Source: Mycobacterium sp. ELW1 (GTDB lineage: Bacteria > Actinomycetota > Actinomycetes > Mycobacteriales > Mycobacteriaceae). From it: a DNA stretch of 64,000 nt. Below, one piece after another: positions 42,376 through 53,400 of this stretch (its first letter is position 1; every line of letters starts with the position of its first letter). Position numbers and translations under genes: made by a program. The DNA is taken from positions 5,890,001 through 5,954,000 of the forward strand of contig NZ_CP032155.1 of NCBI RefSeq assembly GCF_008329905.1. The letters run 5' to 3'. Below the pieces are notes generated by a model. The model was not told where the DNA came from. It worked only from the letters and a program-made list of their open reading frames with translations, and did not search any database.

Positions 42376-43202
42376 CGATCGTCGACGCCGCCGCGCAGTC
42401 GAAGACCTTCACCCGCGCGTGGGGTGACCTGCTCGACGGGTTCCGCAAGCGCGAACTGTGGCTGCACCTCGGCTGGCAGGACATCAAGCAGAAGTACCGC
42501 CGCTCGGTGCTCGGCCCGTTCTGGATCACGATCGCGACAGGTACCACCGCGGTCGCGATGGGCGGGTTGTACTCACAGCTGTTCCACCTCAAGCTGTCCG
42601 AGCATCTGCCGTATGTGACGCTCGGCCTGATCATCTGGAACATGATCAACGCCGCGATCCTCGAGGGCGCCGATGTGTTCATCGCCAACGAAGGGTTGAT
42701 CAAACAGCTGCCGACGCCGCTGAGCGTGCACGTCTACCGGCTGGTGTGGCGGCAGATGATCCTGTTCGGGCACAACATCGTGATCTATGTGGTGATCGCG
42801 ATGATCTTCCCGAAACCGTGGTCCTGGGCCGACCTGTCGGCGATCCCGGCGCTGCTGCTGATCATGCTGAACTGCGTGTGGGTGTCGTTCTGCTTCGGCA
42901 TCCTGGCGACCCGCTACCGCGACATCGGCCCGCTGCTGTTCTCGATCGTGCAACTGCTGTTCTTCATGACGCCGATCATCTGGAACGACAACACTCTGCA
43001 GCAGCAGGGCGCCGGCCGCTGGGCCAAGATCATCGAACTCAACCCGCTGCTGCACTACCTCGACATCCTGCGCGCGCCTCTGCTGGGCGCCGACCAGCAC
43101 CTGCGGCACTGGGCGGTCGTGATCGGGCTGACGATCCTCGGCTGGCTGCTGGCGGCGTTCGCACTGCGGCAGTACCGCGCCCGGGTGCCGTACTGGGTCT
43201 AA
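42372..43202 (+). CDS. wzm: Galactan-export ABC transporter permease Wzm (RfbD)
   Basis: A 276-residue ABC-2 permease with six membrane spans. It begins cytoplasmic (WGDLLDGFRKRELWLHLGWQ) and has GPFWITIATGTTAVAMGGLY and LLFSIVQLLFFMTPIIWNDN, the usual O-antigen/teichoic-type exporter segments. Works with Wzt; matches Rv3783. Overlaps glfT1 by 4 bases. Confidence 0.93.
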   Translation: MTIVDAAAQSKTFTRAWGDLLDGFRKRELWLHLGWQDIKQKYRRSVLGPFWITIATGTTAVAMGGLYSQLFHLKLSEHLPYVTLGLIIWNMINAAILEGADVFIANEGLIKQLPTPLSVHVYRLVWRQMILFGHNIVIYVVIAMIFPKPWSWADLSAIPALLLIMLNCVWVSFCFGILATRYRDIGPLLFSIVQLLFFMTPIIWNDNTLQQQGAGRWAKIIELNPLLHYLDILRAPLLGADQHLRHWAVVIGLTILGWLLAAFALRQYRARVPYWV

Positions 43203-43236
43203 CTGCTTGTCGGGGGCCGATGGCATAATCGAACAC

Positions 43237-44682
43237 ATGTTCGACACCAGGTCCGCTGGCGATGCGGCGGTGGTGGAGGCCATCGTCGACTTCGCGCGAG
43301 CCGAGAACCAGGACGCGGCGCGACGCCTGGCCTGGATCGGGGAGCTGGTGGCGCGGCGCTGCGCTGATGACGAGCGAGCCCACTGGGCCTGCGACGAATG
43401 GGACTCCGCGGTAGCCGAGGTGTCGGCGGCGCTCGGGACCACGTCGGGTCGGGCTTCGGGCGAGATGCTGATGGCGATGTCGCTGCGGCATCGGCTGCCT
43501 CGGGTGGCCGAGCTCTTCCTGGCGGGCGCGTTGAGTTACCGGGTGTGTGCGGCGATCACCGATCGCACCGATTTGATCCGAGACCGGGTCGCGTTGCGGT
43601 TGGTGGACAAGGCGATCGCCGAGGACGCGACAACCTGGGGTGCGCTGTCGACACTGAAGCTGCAACGCGCTATCGACTCCTGGGTGGATCGCTATGACCC
43701 GGGCGCGGTGCGCCAGGTGCGCTCACGATCACGCGAACGTGACGTCGTGATCACCGTTGACGCCGGGGCCGGGACGGCCGACATCTACGGGCGACTCTCC
43801 GCCACCGACGGTGAGATCGTGCGACGCCGGTTGACCCGGATCGCATATTCGGTGTGCGAGGACGATCCGCGCACCATCGCCCAGCGCCGCGCTGACGCCA
43901 TGGGTGTGCTGGGCGCCGGCGGAGATCGGCTGGCCTGCCTGTGCGGCAACCCGGACTGCCCCGCCGCCGGCGAGGACGACCGGGCTGCCTGCGTGGTGGT
44001 GCACGTGCTCGCCGACGCCGATGTGATTGACGCCGAACCGGATCCGGGGATGCACGGCGAAAAACCCGATACCGACCCCGAACCGCGGCGGGCGGCCAGC
44101 GCAGTGCTGACCGGTAACCGGGGCATTGTGCCCGCCCCACTGCTGGCCGAACTCGTCCGCGCCGGGGCGGCGGTGCGTCATCTGCGCCGCCCCAAGGACG
44201 AGCCCGAACCCCAGTACCGGCCGTCGACCGCCCTCGATGAATGGGTTCGGCTGCGCGACATGACCTGCCGGTTCCCGAATTGCGATGTGCCCGCCGAGTA
44301 CTGCGACGTCGACCACACCATCGCCTGGCCGTTCGGACCCACCCACCCGTCGAACCTTGCGTGCATGTGCCGAAAACACCACTTGCTCAAGACTTTTTGG
44401 GCCGGCTGGTCAGATCGTCAACACCCCGACGGCACCATCGACTGGACCTCACCCACCGGGCACACCTACACCACCCGCCCCGGCTGCCGGCTTCTCATGC
44501 CCACCTGGAACACCACCACCGCCACCCTGCCACCGCCGAAAGGCGAACCCCCACCCACCATCGGCATCATGATGCCCACCCGACGACAAACACGGGCCAC
44601 CCAACGCGCCCACCGCATCACAACCGAACGCACACTCAACGACGCCCGCGTCGCCGAACGCAACCGGCCGCCACCGTTCTAG
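43237..44682 (+). CDS. DUF222/HNH endonuclease domain protein (13E12 repeat family)
   Basis: A 481-residue protein of the 13E12 family, abundant and repetitive in mycobacteria. The DUF222 N-half (about 1-310) is followed by an HNH nuclease: CRFPNCDVPAEYCDVDHTIA and SNLACMCRKHHLLKTFW (Cys and His ligands intact). The C-terminus is Pro/Thr-rich. Members sit at changing locations, and M. tuberculosis has one nearby (Rv3776). Here it lies between wzm and the GtrA/dprE1 part of the locus. ATG at 43237; a start at 43207 would only add a short leader. Its stop overlaps the convergent gene at 44679. Confidence 0.88.
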   Translation: MFDTRSAGDAAVVEAIVDFARAENQDAARRLAWIGELVARRCADDERAHWACDEWDSAVAEVSAALGTTSGRASGEMLMAMSLRHRLPRVAELFLAGALSYRVCAAITDRTDLIRDRVALRLVDKAIAEDATTWGALSTLKLQRAIDSWVDRYDPGAVRQVRSRSRERDVVITVDAGAGTADIYGRLSATDGEIVRRRLTRIAYSVCEDDPRTIAQRRADAMGVLGAGGDRLACLCGNPDCPAAGEDDRAACVVVHVLADADVIDAEPDPGMHGEKPDTDPEPRRAASAVLTGNRGIVPAPLLAELVRAGAAVRHLRRPKDEPEPQYRPSTALDEWVRLRDMTCRFPNCDVPAEYCDVDHTIAWPFGPTHPSNLACMCRKHHLLKTFWAGWSDRQHPDGTIDWTSPTGHTYTTRPGCRLLMPTWNTTTATLPPPKGEPPPTIGIMMPTRRQTRATQRAHRITTERTLNDARVAERNRPPPF

Positions 44683-45113
44683 CCGGGGTAGGACCCCCGG
44701 TCGGGCTCCGGCCCGAAGACAAAGCGCCTGCCGGACACCTCATTCGGGGTGATGCGCACGAACCGCAGCTTCTCGGTGGCGACCCAGGGCAGCAGCTGCG
44801 CGCTCTCGGCTTCGTGGATGTCGTCGGCCGCGGTCAGCACCTGCGCGGTGCCGCGGATGATGACGCTCCAGCCCTCCGAGACGGTGTGGTCGTCGACTTC
44901 GAAGAGCACCTTGTCGTTCATCACCGTGCTGAAAAGCTTGGTGCCCTCGGCGGTCCGGAACAGCACCGTGTGGTTCTGCGTCACGAAGTTGACCGGGAAG
45001 ATCTCCAGCTGATCGCCGATCTGCGTGACCAGGCGCCCCAGCGCAGCGCTCTTCAGGCGATCCCAACTCTCGTGGTCGCTGAGTACCACGATCGGATCCT
45101 GTTCGACTGTCAT
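44679..45113 (-). CDS. Pyridoxamine 5'-phosphate oxidase-family (FMN/F420-binding split-barrel) protein
   Basis: A 144-residue split-barrel protein. The PPOX/FDOR consensus is visible as GRLVTQIGDQLEIFPVNFVT, NDKVLFEVDDH and GWSVIIRGTAQVLT. Such proteins bind FMN or F420; the reaction cannot be told. It is convergent with the HNH gene and 91 bases from the HD gene. Confidence 0.82.
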   Translation of the reverse strand: MTVEQDPIVVLSDHESWDRLKSAALGRLVTQIGDQLEIFPVNFVTQNHTVLFRTAEGTKLFSTVMNDKVLFEVDDHTVSEGWSVIIRGTAQVLTAADDIHEAESAQLLPWVATEKLRFVRITPNEVSGRRFVFGPEPDRGSYPG

Positions 45114-45204
45114 GGGCAGATCTTCCGCCGCGGACCACGCCCGGCCATAGGGTCGAACGGCCTTCGGTGAAGGTCGGGCGTCACTACCAGTGCCGATGCC
45201 CGGC

Positions 45205-45843
45205 TCAACCCGTCAACGTCGCCAGTTCGGCCCGCAGATTGCCCTGGGCCAATGTCTCCCACTCGCGGCGGGCGTACTCGGTGCGGAAAACGCCCGGCCC
45301 GCCCAGCAGTGCCACCAGCACCTGCACCCGGCCCCGACGGAAGACCTCGGTGGGGACATGGCTGTATTCGGCCTGAATCGCCGCGGTGTTGCGCTCGTAG
45401 CGGTCCCTCGGCACCGCCAACGCCGCCAGGTCGGCATCGGAGAGCACCTCGCCGTTGTGGTCGCCCGGCGCGGGATCGTGCGTGATCGTCAGCCGAATCA
45501 GCCGGGCCACCTCGTCGACCAGCTGCGGCTGCACGCCCAGGCGGGACAGGTCCTGCTCGGCGAGCTGGGCGCTACGTTCCTCGTCGTCGGGTAGCCCGGC
45601 GTAGACCGCGTCGTGGTACCAGGCCGCGAGCCGCACAGCGTCCGGGTCGTCGGCGAATCCGGCCAGCTCCTCGACATGGCGGAGGATGTCCCGCAGGTGC
45701 TCGACGGAGTGGTAGCGGCGGTGCGCTTCGGACCAGGACGCCACCAGGTCGCGGCCCACCTCAGCCACGGCCGGGTCGTCGGTATACCGGGACAGCAGTG
45801 CGGCCCACGCCTCAACCAGATCCTGCACACCACCATGGTGCAC
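45205..45843 (-). CDS. Predicted HD-superfamily metal-dependent phosphohydrolase
   Basis: A 212-residue HD-domain protein. Histidines in RRYHSVEHLRDIL, the HD pair in AAWYHDAVYAG and an aspartate in VLSDADLAALA form the metal site. Families of this type act on phosphate esters of nucleotides, but the substrate here is unknown. The GTG at 45843 lies directly beside a dispersed repeat; an in-frame GTG at 45828 (VQDLVEAWAALL) may be the real start. Confidence 0.82.
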   Translation of the reverse strand: MHHGGVQDLVEAWAALLSRYTDDPAVAEVGRDLVASWSEAHRRYHSVEHLRDILRHVEELAGFADDPDAVRLAAWYHDAVYAGLPDDEERSAQLAEQDLSRLGVQPQLVDEVARLIRLTITHDPAPGDHNGEVLSDADLAALAVPRDRYERNTAAIQAEYSHVPTEVFRRGRVQVLVALLGGPGVFRTEYARREWETLAQGNLRAELATLTG

Positions 45844-45846
45844 TCA

Positions 45847-45874
45847 CCGGCGGGCAGGAGCGAAGCGACCCGGG
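45847..45874 (+). repeat. Dispersed 28-base repeat, copy 1
   Basis: CCGGCGGGCAGGAGCGAAGC followed by GACCCGGG. Copy 1 of four in the window (others at 45883, 54413 and, inverted, 60386). The core GGCAGGAGCGAAGCGAC is identical in all. Copies 1 and 2 are head-to-tail 36 bases apart, in the gap before the GtrA gene. Confidence 0.85.
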
Positions 45875-45882
45875 GAATCGGA

Positions 45883-45910
45883 CCGGCGGGCAGGAGCGAA
45901 GCGACCCGGG
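45883..45910 (+). repeat. Dispersed 28-base repeat, copy 2
   Basis: Identical to copy 1 over 28 bases. It ends 19 bases before the GtrA start codon at 45930, so any transcript for gtrA-dprE1 starting further upstream would carry both copies in its leader. Confidence 0.85.
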
Positions 45911-45929
45911 TGATCAGTAAGCTTCCGGC

Positions 45930-46340
45930 GTGGCCGAATCAGCCCCGACGGCGTCCCTGAGCCTCAAGACCCAGATGGTGCGCTTCATCGTCACCGGCGG
46001 GCTGTCGGCCGTTGTCGACTTCGGGCTGTACGTGCTGTTCCTCAAGCTCGGCCTGCAGGTCAATGTCGCCAAGACGCTGAGCTTCATCGCCGGCACCACC
46101 ACGGCCTACCTGATCAACCGCCGGTGGACCTTCCAGGCGCCGCCGAGCACCGCCCGCTTCGTCGCGGTGGTCGTCCTCTACGCCCTCACTTATGCGGTGC
46201 AGGTGGGCATCAATTACCTGTTCTATCTGAAGTTCGCCGGCCATTCCTGGCAGGTGCCGGTGGCCTTCGTCATCGCGCAGGGCACCGCCACAGTCATCAA
46301 CTTCGTGGTGCAGCGAGCAGTGATATTCCGGTTGAAGTAA
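45930..46340 (+). CDS. GtrA-family membrane protein (Rv3789-type)
   Basis: A 136-residue GtrA protein with four spans. The motif KTLSFIAGTTTAYLINRRWT lies between spans 2 and 3. M. tuberculosis Rv3789 has been proposed to help translocate decaprenyl-phosphoryl-arabinose or to recruit AftA. GTG at 45930. It is 27 bases upstream of dprE1 and fits its synteny. Confidence 0.9.
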   Translation: MAESAPTASLSLKTQMVRFIVTGGLSAVVDFGLYVLFLKLGLQVNVAKTLSFIAGTTTAYLINRRWTFQAPPSTARFVAVVVLYALTYAVQVGINYLFYLKFAGHSWQVPVAFVIAQGTATVINFVVQRAVIFRLK

Positions 46341-46367
46341 TGGGGCCGGGTAACCTTTGGCACTGAT

Positions 46368-47768
46368 ATGGCTACCGCACTTCCCCTCACGCCGCGTTCC
46401 CTGACCGGATTCGGCCGAACTGCGCCGAGCGTGGCACAGGTGCTCTCCACTCCCGACGTGGAGGTGATCGCCGACGCCGTCCGGCAGGTCGCCGACGCTG
46501 ATTCCGCCAGCCCGTCGTACCTGCGCCGCGGCATCGTGGCGCGCGGGCTGGGCCGTTCGTATGGAGACCAGGCCTGCAACGGCGGCGGAATCATCGTCGA
46601 CATGACCCGGCTGAATCGGATTCACTCGCTGTCCGCCGACACCGCGGTGGCCGATGTGGATGCCGGGGTGAGCCTGGATCAGCTGATGAAGGCCGCGCTG
46701 CCGTTCGGCCTGTGGGTGCCGGTCCTTCCGGGCACCCGTCAGGTCACCGTGGGCGGCGCCATCGGATCTGACATCCACGGCAAAAATCACCACAGCGCAG
46801 GCAGTTTCGGCAACCACGTGCTGTCGCTGGACCTGCTGATGGCCGACGGCGAAGTGCACACCCTGACGCCGGACGGCCCCGAAAGCGCGCTGTTCTGGGC
46901 CACGGTCGGCGGAAATGGCTTGACGGGCATCGTGATTCGCGCACGAATCGCGATGACCCGGACCGAGACCGCGTATTTCATCGCCGACGGCGTGAGTACC
47001 GCAAACCTGGACGAGACCATCGCCGTGCATCTGGACGGCAGCGAGGACAAGTACACCTACTCGAGCGCGTGGTTCGACCTGATCAGTCCGCCGCCCAAAC
47101 TGGGCCGGGCCGCGGTCAGCCGGGGCAGCCTGGCCAAGCTGGACCAGTTGCCCGCGAAGCTCGCCAAAGATCCGCTGAAGTTCGACGCGCCGCAGCTGTT
47201 GACGGTGCCCGACATCTTCCCGATCAGCGCCATGAACAAGCTGTCGTTCAGCGCGATCGGCGAGGTGTACTACCGCCTGGGTGGCACCTACCAGGGCAAG
47301 ATCATGAACCTGTCGCAGTTCTACCACATGCTCGACCTGGTCAGCGGCTGGAACAATGCTTATGGCCCAGCAGGTTTCGCGCAGCATCAATTCCTCGTTC
47401 CACCGGACGCCCTGGACGAGTTCAAGGACATCATCCGGTGGATCCAGACCAGCGGGCACTACTCGGCCCTCAACGTCTTCAAGCTGTTCGGCCCCGGCAA
47501 CAAGGCACCGCTCAGCTTCCCGATGGCGGGCTGGAACGTCGCGATGGATTTCCCGATGAAGGCCGGAGTGAACGAGTTTCTCAACGAACTCGACAGCCGT
47601 GCAATGGAATTCGGCGGCCGGGTCTACACCGCGAAGGACTCGCGCGTCAGCGCGGAGAATTTCCACAAGATGTATCCACGGATCGACGAGTGGATTGCAC
47701 TGCGCCGCAAGGCCGATCCGGACGGCGTGTTCGCCTCCGACATGGCCCGCCGACTCGAACTGCTGTAG
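46368..47768 (+). CDS. dprE1: Decaprenylphosphoryl-beta-D-ribose 2'-oxidase DprE1 (Ala at the BTZ-target cysteine)
   Basis: A 466-residue FAD oxidase that oxidises decaprenyl-phosphoryl-ribose at C2', first half of the epimerisation to the arabinose donor. The FAD-binding segments are [16 protein letters not shown] and [20 protein letters not shown]. The segment containing the benzothiazinone-target cysteine of M. tuberculosis (Cys387, in GWNICVDFP) reads GWNVAMDFP here, so residue 392 is Ala (codon GCG, 47541-47543). The enzyme does not need that cysteine, but covalent inhibitors do. Length fits (461 in M. tuberculosis). Followed by dprE2 after 19 bases. Confidence 0.96.
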   Translation: MATALPLTPRSLTGFGRTAPSVAQVLSTPDVEVIADAVRQVADADSASPSYLRRGIVARGLGRSYGDQACNGGGIIVDMTRLNRIHSLSADTAVADVDAGVSLDQLMKAALPFGLWVPVLPGTRQVTVGGAIGSDIHGKNHHSAGSFGNHVLSLDLLMADGEVHTLTPDGPESALFWATVGGNGLTGIVIRARIAMTRTETAYFIADGVSTANLDETIAVHLDGSEDKYTYSSAWFDLISPPPKLGRAAVSRGSLAKLDQLPAKLAKDPLKFDAPQLLTVPDIFPISAMNKLSFSAIGEVYYRLGGTYQGKIMNLSQFYHMLDLVSGWNNAYGPAGFAQHQFLVPPDALDEFKDIIRWIQTSGHYSALNVFKLFGPGNKAPLSFPMAGWNVAMDFPMKAGVNEFLNELDSRAMEFGGRVYTAKDSRVSAENFHKMYPRIDEWIALRRKADPDGVFASDMARRLELL

Positions 47769-47787
47769 AAAGGCATCCCCCACAGAC

Positions 47788-48567
47788 ATGATCGACGCCA
47801 CTGGCAATCCGCAAACCATCCTGCTGCTGGGCGGAACCTCCGAGATCGGCCTCGCCATCTGCAAGCGCTACCTGCGCAACGCCAAGGCCCGCATCATCCT
47901 GGCCGATCTGCCGAACGCCCCCAAGCGTGACGCCGCCATCGCCCAGCTGGAGGCCGCAGGCGCCAGCTCGGTCGAGTACCTCGACTTCGATGCACTGGAC
48001 ACCAAGAGCCACCCGGATGTCATCGAAAAGGCCTGGGCCAATGGCGATGTCGACGTGGCGATTGTCGCGTTCGGCATCCTCGGCGACGCCGAGGAGCTCT
48101 GGCAGAATCAGTCGAAGGCGGTCCTGAGCGCCCAGATCAACTACACCGCGGCGGTCTCGGTGGGGGTGCTGATCGGTGAGAAGATGCGCGCCCAGGGTTT
48201 CGGTCAGATCATCGCGATGTCCTCGGTGGCCGGGGAACGGGTACGCCGCAACAACTTCGTCTACGGATCCACCAAGGCCGGTCTGGACGGCTTCTACCTC
48301 GGCCTCGGAGAGGCCTTGCAAGAGCACGGGGTTCACGTCCTCGTCATCCGCCCCGGCCAAGTGCGCACCACCACGACGCTGGAGCACTGGAAGGCCACCG
48401 GCGCCAAGGAAGCACCGTTCACGGTGAACGCCGAAGATGTCGCCGAACTGGCCGTCACCTCCGCGGCCAAGGGCAAAACCCTGGTGTGGGCGCCCGGGCA
48501 GGTGCGGGTGCTGATGTCGGTGATCCGACACATCCCGCGCCCCATTTTCCGCAAGCTGCCGATTTAG
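47788..48567 (+). CDS. dprE2: Decaprenylphosphoryl-2-keto-ribose reductase DprE2
   Basis: A 259-residue SDR that reduces the DprE1 product to decaprenyl-phosphoryl-arabinose with NADH. The cofactor motif is [16 protein letters not shown], catalytic Ser in [11 protein letters not shown], and [14 protein letters not shown] gives YxxxK. The ATG at 47788 begins [16 protein letters not shown]. Length matches Rv3791 (254). In operon with dprE1 and aftA (11-base gap to aftA). Confidence 0.95.
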   Translation: MIDATGNPQTILLLGGTSEIGLAICKRYLRNAKARIILADLPNAPKRDAAIAQLEAAGASSVEYLDFDALDTKSHPDVIEKAWANGDVDVAIVAFGILGDAEELWQNQSKAVLSAQINYTAAVSVGVLIGEKMRAQGFGQIIAMSSVAGERVRRNNFVYGSTKAGLDGFYLGLGEALQEHGVHVLVIRPGQVRTTTTLEHWKATGAKEAPFTVNAEDVAELAVTSAAKGKTLVWAPGQVRVLMSVIRHIPRPIFRKLPI

Positions 48568-48578
48568 CAGGCCGCCCG

Positions 48579-50423
48579 GTGTCCAAGGGCGCGCTGGCCA
48601 CCGTGGGCCAGATGGTTGCGGCAGTCGTTGCAGCCGTGGCCGTTTCGACCATTGCGCTGATCGCGATCTCGCGGGTGCAGTGGCCGGCCTTCCCGTCGTC
48701 GAACCAACTTCACGCGCTGACCACCGTCGGGCAGGTGGGCTGCCTGATCCTGCTGCTGGGCACGGGATTCCTCTGGCGCAGGGGATATGAGTGGGTCGCC
48801 CGGATGGCCGCGGCGGCGTTCCTGGCGGCGTTCACGGTGGTCACCCTCGGCATGCCACTGGGCGCGACCCGCCTCTATCTGTTCGGCATCTCCGTCGACC
48901 AACAGTTCCGCACCGAGTACCTGACCCGGCTCACGCAGAGCCCGGCACTGCACGACATGACCTATATCGGTCTGCCACCGTTCTATCCGCCAGGCTGGTT
49001 CTGGCTGGGCGGCCGCATCGCCGCCCTGACCGGAACTCCGGGCTGGGAGATGCTGAAGCCGTGGGCCATCGTCTCGATCGCGATCGCCGTCGTGCTCGCG
49101 ATGACGTTGTGGTCGGCCATGATTCGGTTCGAGTACGCACTGATCGTCACCGTTGCCACCACCGCGGTGACCTTGGCCTACAGCTCGCCCGAGCCCTACG
49201 CCGCGATCATCACCGTCCTCATCCCGCCGGTCCTGGTGCTCGCGTGGTCGGGACTGCGCGGCAAGACCCGGGCCGGTGGATGGGCCGCCGTCGTCGGCGT
49301 CGGGGTGTTCCTCGGCGTCTCGGCGACTTTCTACACCCTGCTCGTCGGCTACACCGCGTTCACGGTCGTGGTGATGGGTCTGATCGTGGCGATCGCGCGA
49401 CGCACCGCCGAACCGCTGCTGCGACTCCTGGTCGCCGGCGTCATCGCACTGGCCATCGCCGCGATCACCTGGCTGCCGTTCCTGCTGCACGCCGTCCGGC
49501 ATCCGCTCAGCGACACCGGCAGCGCCCAGCACTACCTGCCCGCCGACGGCGCGGTCCTCACCTTCCCGATGCTGCAGTTCTCGCTGCTGGGCGCGCTGTG
49601 CATGCTCGGCACGCTCTGGCTGGTGTGGCGGGCCCGCTCGTCCACGAGAGCAGCCGCACTCGGGATCGGAGTGCTGACCGTCTACGGCTGGTCGATGCTG
49701 TCGATGCTCACCACGCTGGTCGGCACCACCTTGCTGTCGTTCCGGTTGCAGCCCACCCTCACCGTCCTGCTGTCGGCCGCCGGGGTGTTCGGGTTCATCG
49801 ACGTGACTCTGGCGCTGGCCACTCGCACCAACCGCAAGGTCATCGGAGCCGCCGCGGCCATCGGGCTGATCGGGGCCGTCGGCTTCAGCCAGGACATCCC
49901 CGACGTGCTGCGCCCCGATCTGACCGTCGCCTACACCGACACCGACGGCTACGGCCAGCGCGGCGACCGCCGACCCCCCGGGGCCGAGAAGTACTACGCC
50001 GAAGTCGACGCCGCCATCGCAAAGATCACCGGCCGGCCCCGCCAGGAGACCGTCGTGCTGACCGCCGACTACAGCTTCCTGTCCTACTACCCGTACTACG
50101 GGTTCCAGGGGCTGACGTCGCACTACGCCAACCCGCTCGCCGAGTTCGACAAGCGCGCGGCGGCCATCGAATCCTGGGCCGAGTTGAAGAGCGCCGACCA
50201 GCTGGCCCACGCGCTCGACACCCTGCCGTGGCAGCCGCCCACGGTGTTCCTGATGCGCCGTGGCGCCAATGACACCTACACCTTGCGGCTGGCCGAGGAC
50301 GTCTACCCGAACCAGCCCAATGTGCGGCGCTACACCGTCGACTTCGACGTCAGCCTGTTCAGCGGACCGCACTTCACCGTCAAGACGATCGGGCCCTTCG
50401 TAGTGGCCATCCGGAATCCGTAG
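48579..50423 (+). CDS. aftA: Galactan 5-O-arabinofuranosyltransferase AftA
   Basis: A 614-residue GT-C transferase that primes galactan with the first arabinofuranose. It has about 11 spans in the N-terminal two thirds and an extracytoplasmic C-terminal domain. The first outer loop with [20 protein letters not shown] and [15 protein letters not shown], and the domain segment [17 protein letters not shown], match M. tuberculosis AftA (Rv3792). GTG at 48579 is used ([12 protein letters not shown]); longer frames would overlap dprE2. The embC ATG is 2 bases after its stop. Confidence 0.93.
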   Translation: MSKGALATVGQMVAAVVAAVAVSTIALIAISRVQWPAFPSSNQLHALTTVGQVGCLILLLGTGFLWRRGYEWVARMAAAAFLAAFTVVTLGMPLGATRLYLFGISVDQQFRTEYLTRLTQSPALHDMTYIGLPPFYPPGWFWLGGRIAALTGTPGWEMLKPWAIVSIAIAVVLAMTLWSAMIRFEYALIVTVATTAVTLAYSSPEPYAAIITVLIPPVLVLAWSGLRGKTRAGGWAAVVGVGVFLGVSATFYTLLVGYTAFTVVVMGLIVAIARRTAEPLLRLLVAGVIALAIAAITWLPFLLHAVRHPLSDTGSAQHYLPADGAVLTFPMLQFSLLGALCMLGTLWLVWRARSSTRAAALGIGVLTVYGWSMLSMLTTLVGTTLLSFRLQPTLTVLLSAAGVFGFIDVTLALATRTNRKVIGAAAAIGLIGAVGFSQDIPDVLRPDLTVAYTDTDGYGQRGDRRPPGAEKYYAEVDAAIAKITGRPRQETVVLTADYSFLSYYPYYGFQGLTSHYANPLAEFDKRAAAIESWAELKSADQLAHALDTLPWQPPTVFLMRRGANDTYTLRLAEDVYPNQPNVRRYTVDFDVSLFSGPHFTVKTIGPFVVAIRNP

Positions 50424-50425
50424 CG

Positions 50426-53400
50426 ATGGCCGTCTCGGACCGCCAATTAATATCTAGCTCCGTGAACGAGACGCGGGCGAAGTATCGGACCGCCCGTCTT
50501 GTCGCTGTCATCGCAGGTCTGTTGGGCGCCGGGCTGGCGATCCTCACGCCGCTGCTGCCGGTCGAGCAAACCACCGCAGAGCTGAATTGGCCGCAGAATG
50601 GGGTGCTGAACAGCGTCACCGCGCCGCTGATCAGCTACGTGGCAACCGATTTGACCATCGACGTGCCGTGTCGCGCGGCCGCCGGGCTGAACAGTCCCGA
50701 CAAGACGGTGCTGCTGTCGACGGTCCCCAAGCAGGCACCCAAGGCCGTCGACCGCGGGATGTTGATCCAACGCGCCAACAACGACCTCGTCGTCGTGGTC
50801 CGCAACACCCCCGTCGTCGTCGCGCCGATGAGCCAGGTGCTCAGCCCGGCGTGCCAGAAGCTGACGTTCACCGCGCACGCCGACCGGGTGACCGCCGAGT
50901 TCGTCGGCCTCACCCAGGGCGCCGACAGCAATGCTCCCGGCAAGCCGCTCACAGGCGAGCGCAGCGGCTATGACTTCCGGCCCCAGATCGTCGGCATCTT
51001 CACCGATCTATCCGGACCGGCACCGCCCGGGCTGAGTGTTCACGCCACCATCGACACCCGGTACAGCAGCGCCCCGACCGCGCTGAAGATGGCGGCGATG
51101 GTGCTCGGCGTGGTGCTGACGATCGTCGCCCTCGGCGCGCTGCACGTGATGGACCGCGCCGACGGTGTCCGGCAGCGACGGTTCCTGCCGTCACGCTGGT
51201 GGTCGGTCACCCCACTGGACGGATTGGTTCTCACCGTCCTGGTCTGGTGGCACTTCGTCGGCGCCAACACCTCCGACGACGGCTACATCCTGACCATGGC
51301 CCGGGTATCCGAGCACGCCGGCTACATGGCCAACTACTACCGCTGGTTCGGCACGCCGGAAGCACCGTTCGGCTGGTATTACGACCTGCTGGCACTGTGG
51401 GCGCACGTCTCGACATCGAGCGTGTGGATGCGGCTGCCGACCCTCGGCATGGCCCTGGTGTGCTGGTGGCTGATCAGCCGCGAGGTGATCCCCCGACTCG
51501 GTCACGCCGTCAAGACCAGCCGCGCCGCCGTCTGGACCGCGGCCGGCATGTTCCTGGCGTTCTGGCTGCCGCTGAACAACGGCCTGCGCCCCGAGCCGAT
51601 CATCGCGCTGGGCATCCTGCTGACCTGGTGCTCGGTCGAGCGTGGGGTGGCCACCAGCCGGCTGCTTCCGGTCGCGTTCGCCTGCATCATCGGGGCGCTG
51701 ACGCTGTTCTCCGGCCCGACCGGAATCGCGTCGATCGGCGCGCTGCTGGTGGCGATCGGCCCGCTGCGCACGATCCTGCATCGACGGTCCCGGCAGTTCG
51801 GACTGCTGCCCCTGCTCGCACCGATCCTGGCCGCCGGGACAGTCACGCTCATCCTGATCTTCCGGGACCAGACCCTGGTCGGCGAGGTGCAGGCCAACGC
51901 GCTCAAGTCGGCCGTCGGCCCCAGCCTGAGCTGGTTCGACGAACACATCCGCTACGAGCGGTTGTTCATGGCCAGCCCCGATGGTTCGGTATCGCGACGG
52001 TTCGCGGTGCTGGCCCTGCTCGTCGCGCTGGCGGTGTCGGTGGCGATGATCCTGCGTCGCGGGCACATCCCCGGAACCGCCGCCGGCCCCAGCAGGCGGA
52101 TCATCGGGATCACGATCATCTCGTTCCTGGCGATGATGTTCACCCCGACGAAGTGGACGCACCACTTCGGGGTGTTCGCCGGGCTGGCCGGTTCGCTGGG
52201 TGCGCTGGCCGCGGTCGCGGTCACCGCGCATGTGTTGCGATCCCGAAGAAACCGGGCGATCTTCGCCGCCGCGGTCCTGTTCGTCACCGCTCTGTCGTTC
52301 GCCAGTGTCAACGGCTGGTGGTACGTCTCGAACTTCGGCGTGCCGTGGTCGAACCAGTTCCCCGAATGGCACTTCGGCTTCACCACGATGCTGCTCGGGC
52401 TGACGGTGCTCGCCCTACTCGTAGCCGCCTGGTTCCACTTCTCCGGCCGTGACACCGGCGGCCCCGTGCGCACCCGGTGGTGGTCGCGCTTCGTCGGCTC
52501 GCCGCTGGCCACGATGGCCTGGCTGTTGGTGGTCTTCGAGGTGCTGTCGCTGACGCTGGGAATGACCGAGCAGTGGCCGGCGTGGTCGGTCGGCCGCTCG
52601 AACCTGCAGGCGGTGACCGGCAAGACCTGCGGGCTGGCCGACGATGTCCTGGTCGAGGAGGACCCGAACGCCGGGACGCTGGCCCCGATCGTCGGAGTGT
52701 CGGTGGGCGACGCGCTCGCCGCGACGACGGCCCAGGGCTTCACTCCCGACGGCATCCCCGCCGACGTCTCGGCCGACCCGGTGCTGGAGCCGCCCGGCGG
52801 CGGCAGCTTCGTCGACAGCGACGGCATGGTCACCAGCAGCGAGGCCGGCACCGAAGGCGGCACCACCGTGGCGGCCGGGGTCAACGGCTCCCGGGCCCGG
52901 CTGCCCTACGGCCTCGACCCGGCCCGCACCCCGGTGATGGGCAGCTGGCGCGCCGGTGTGCAACAACCGGCGGTGCTGCGCTCGGCCTGGTACCAGCTGC
53001 CCGCCGACTGGGCCGCTTCCCCGCTGCTGGTCGTCGCGGCCGCCGGACGGTTCGACCAGGACGAGGTCCAGGTGCAGTGGGCGACCGACCAACAGGCCGC
53101 CGAAGGCAAGTCGGGCGGCACCGTGCTGTTCGGCGACGTCGGCGCCGCACCGGCGTGGCGCAACCTGCGCGCCCCGCTGGCGGCGATCCCGCGCGACGCC
53201 ACCCACATCCGCCTCGTCGCCACCGACGACGACCTCTCTCCTCAGCACTGGATCGCCATCACGCCACCGCGCATCCCGAAGCTGCGCAGCCTGCAGGACG
53301 TAGTCGGATCGCAGGATCCGGTACTGCTGGATTGGCTTGTCGGACTGGCATTCCCGTGCCAACGGCCGTTCGCCCACCAATACGGCGTCATCGAACCGCC

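Noticed and set aside
45847..45910. Two 28-base repeats resembling a minimal CRISPR array
   Set aside because: Only two copies with an 8-base gap, other copies dispersed in coding and intergenic DNA, and no cas gene near.
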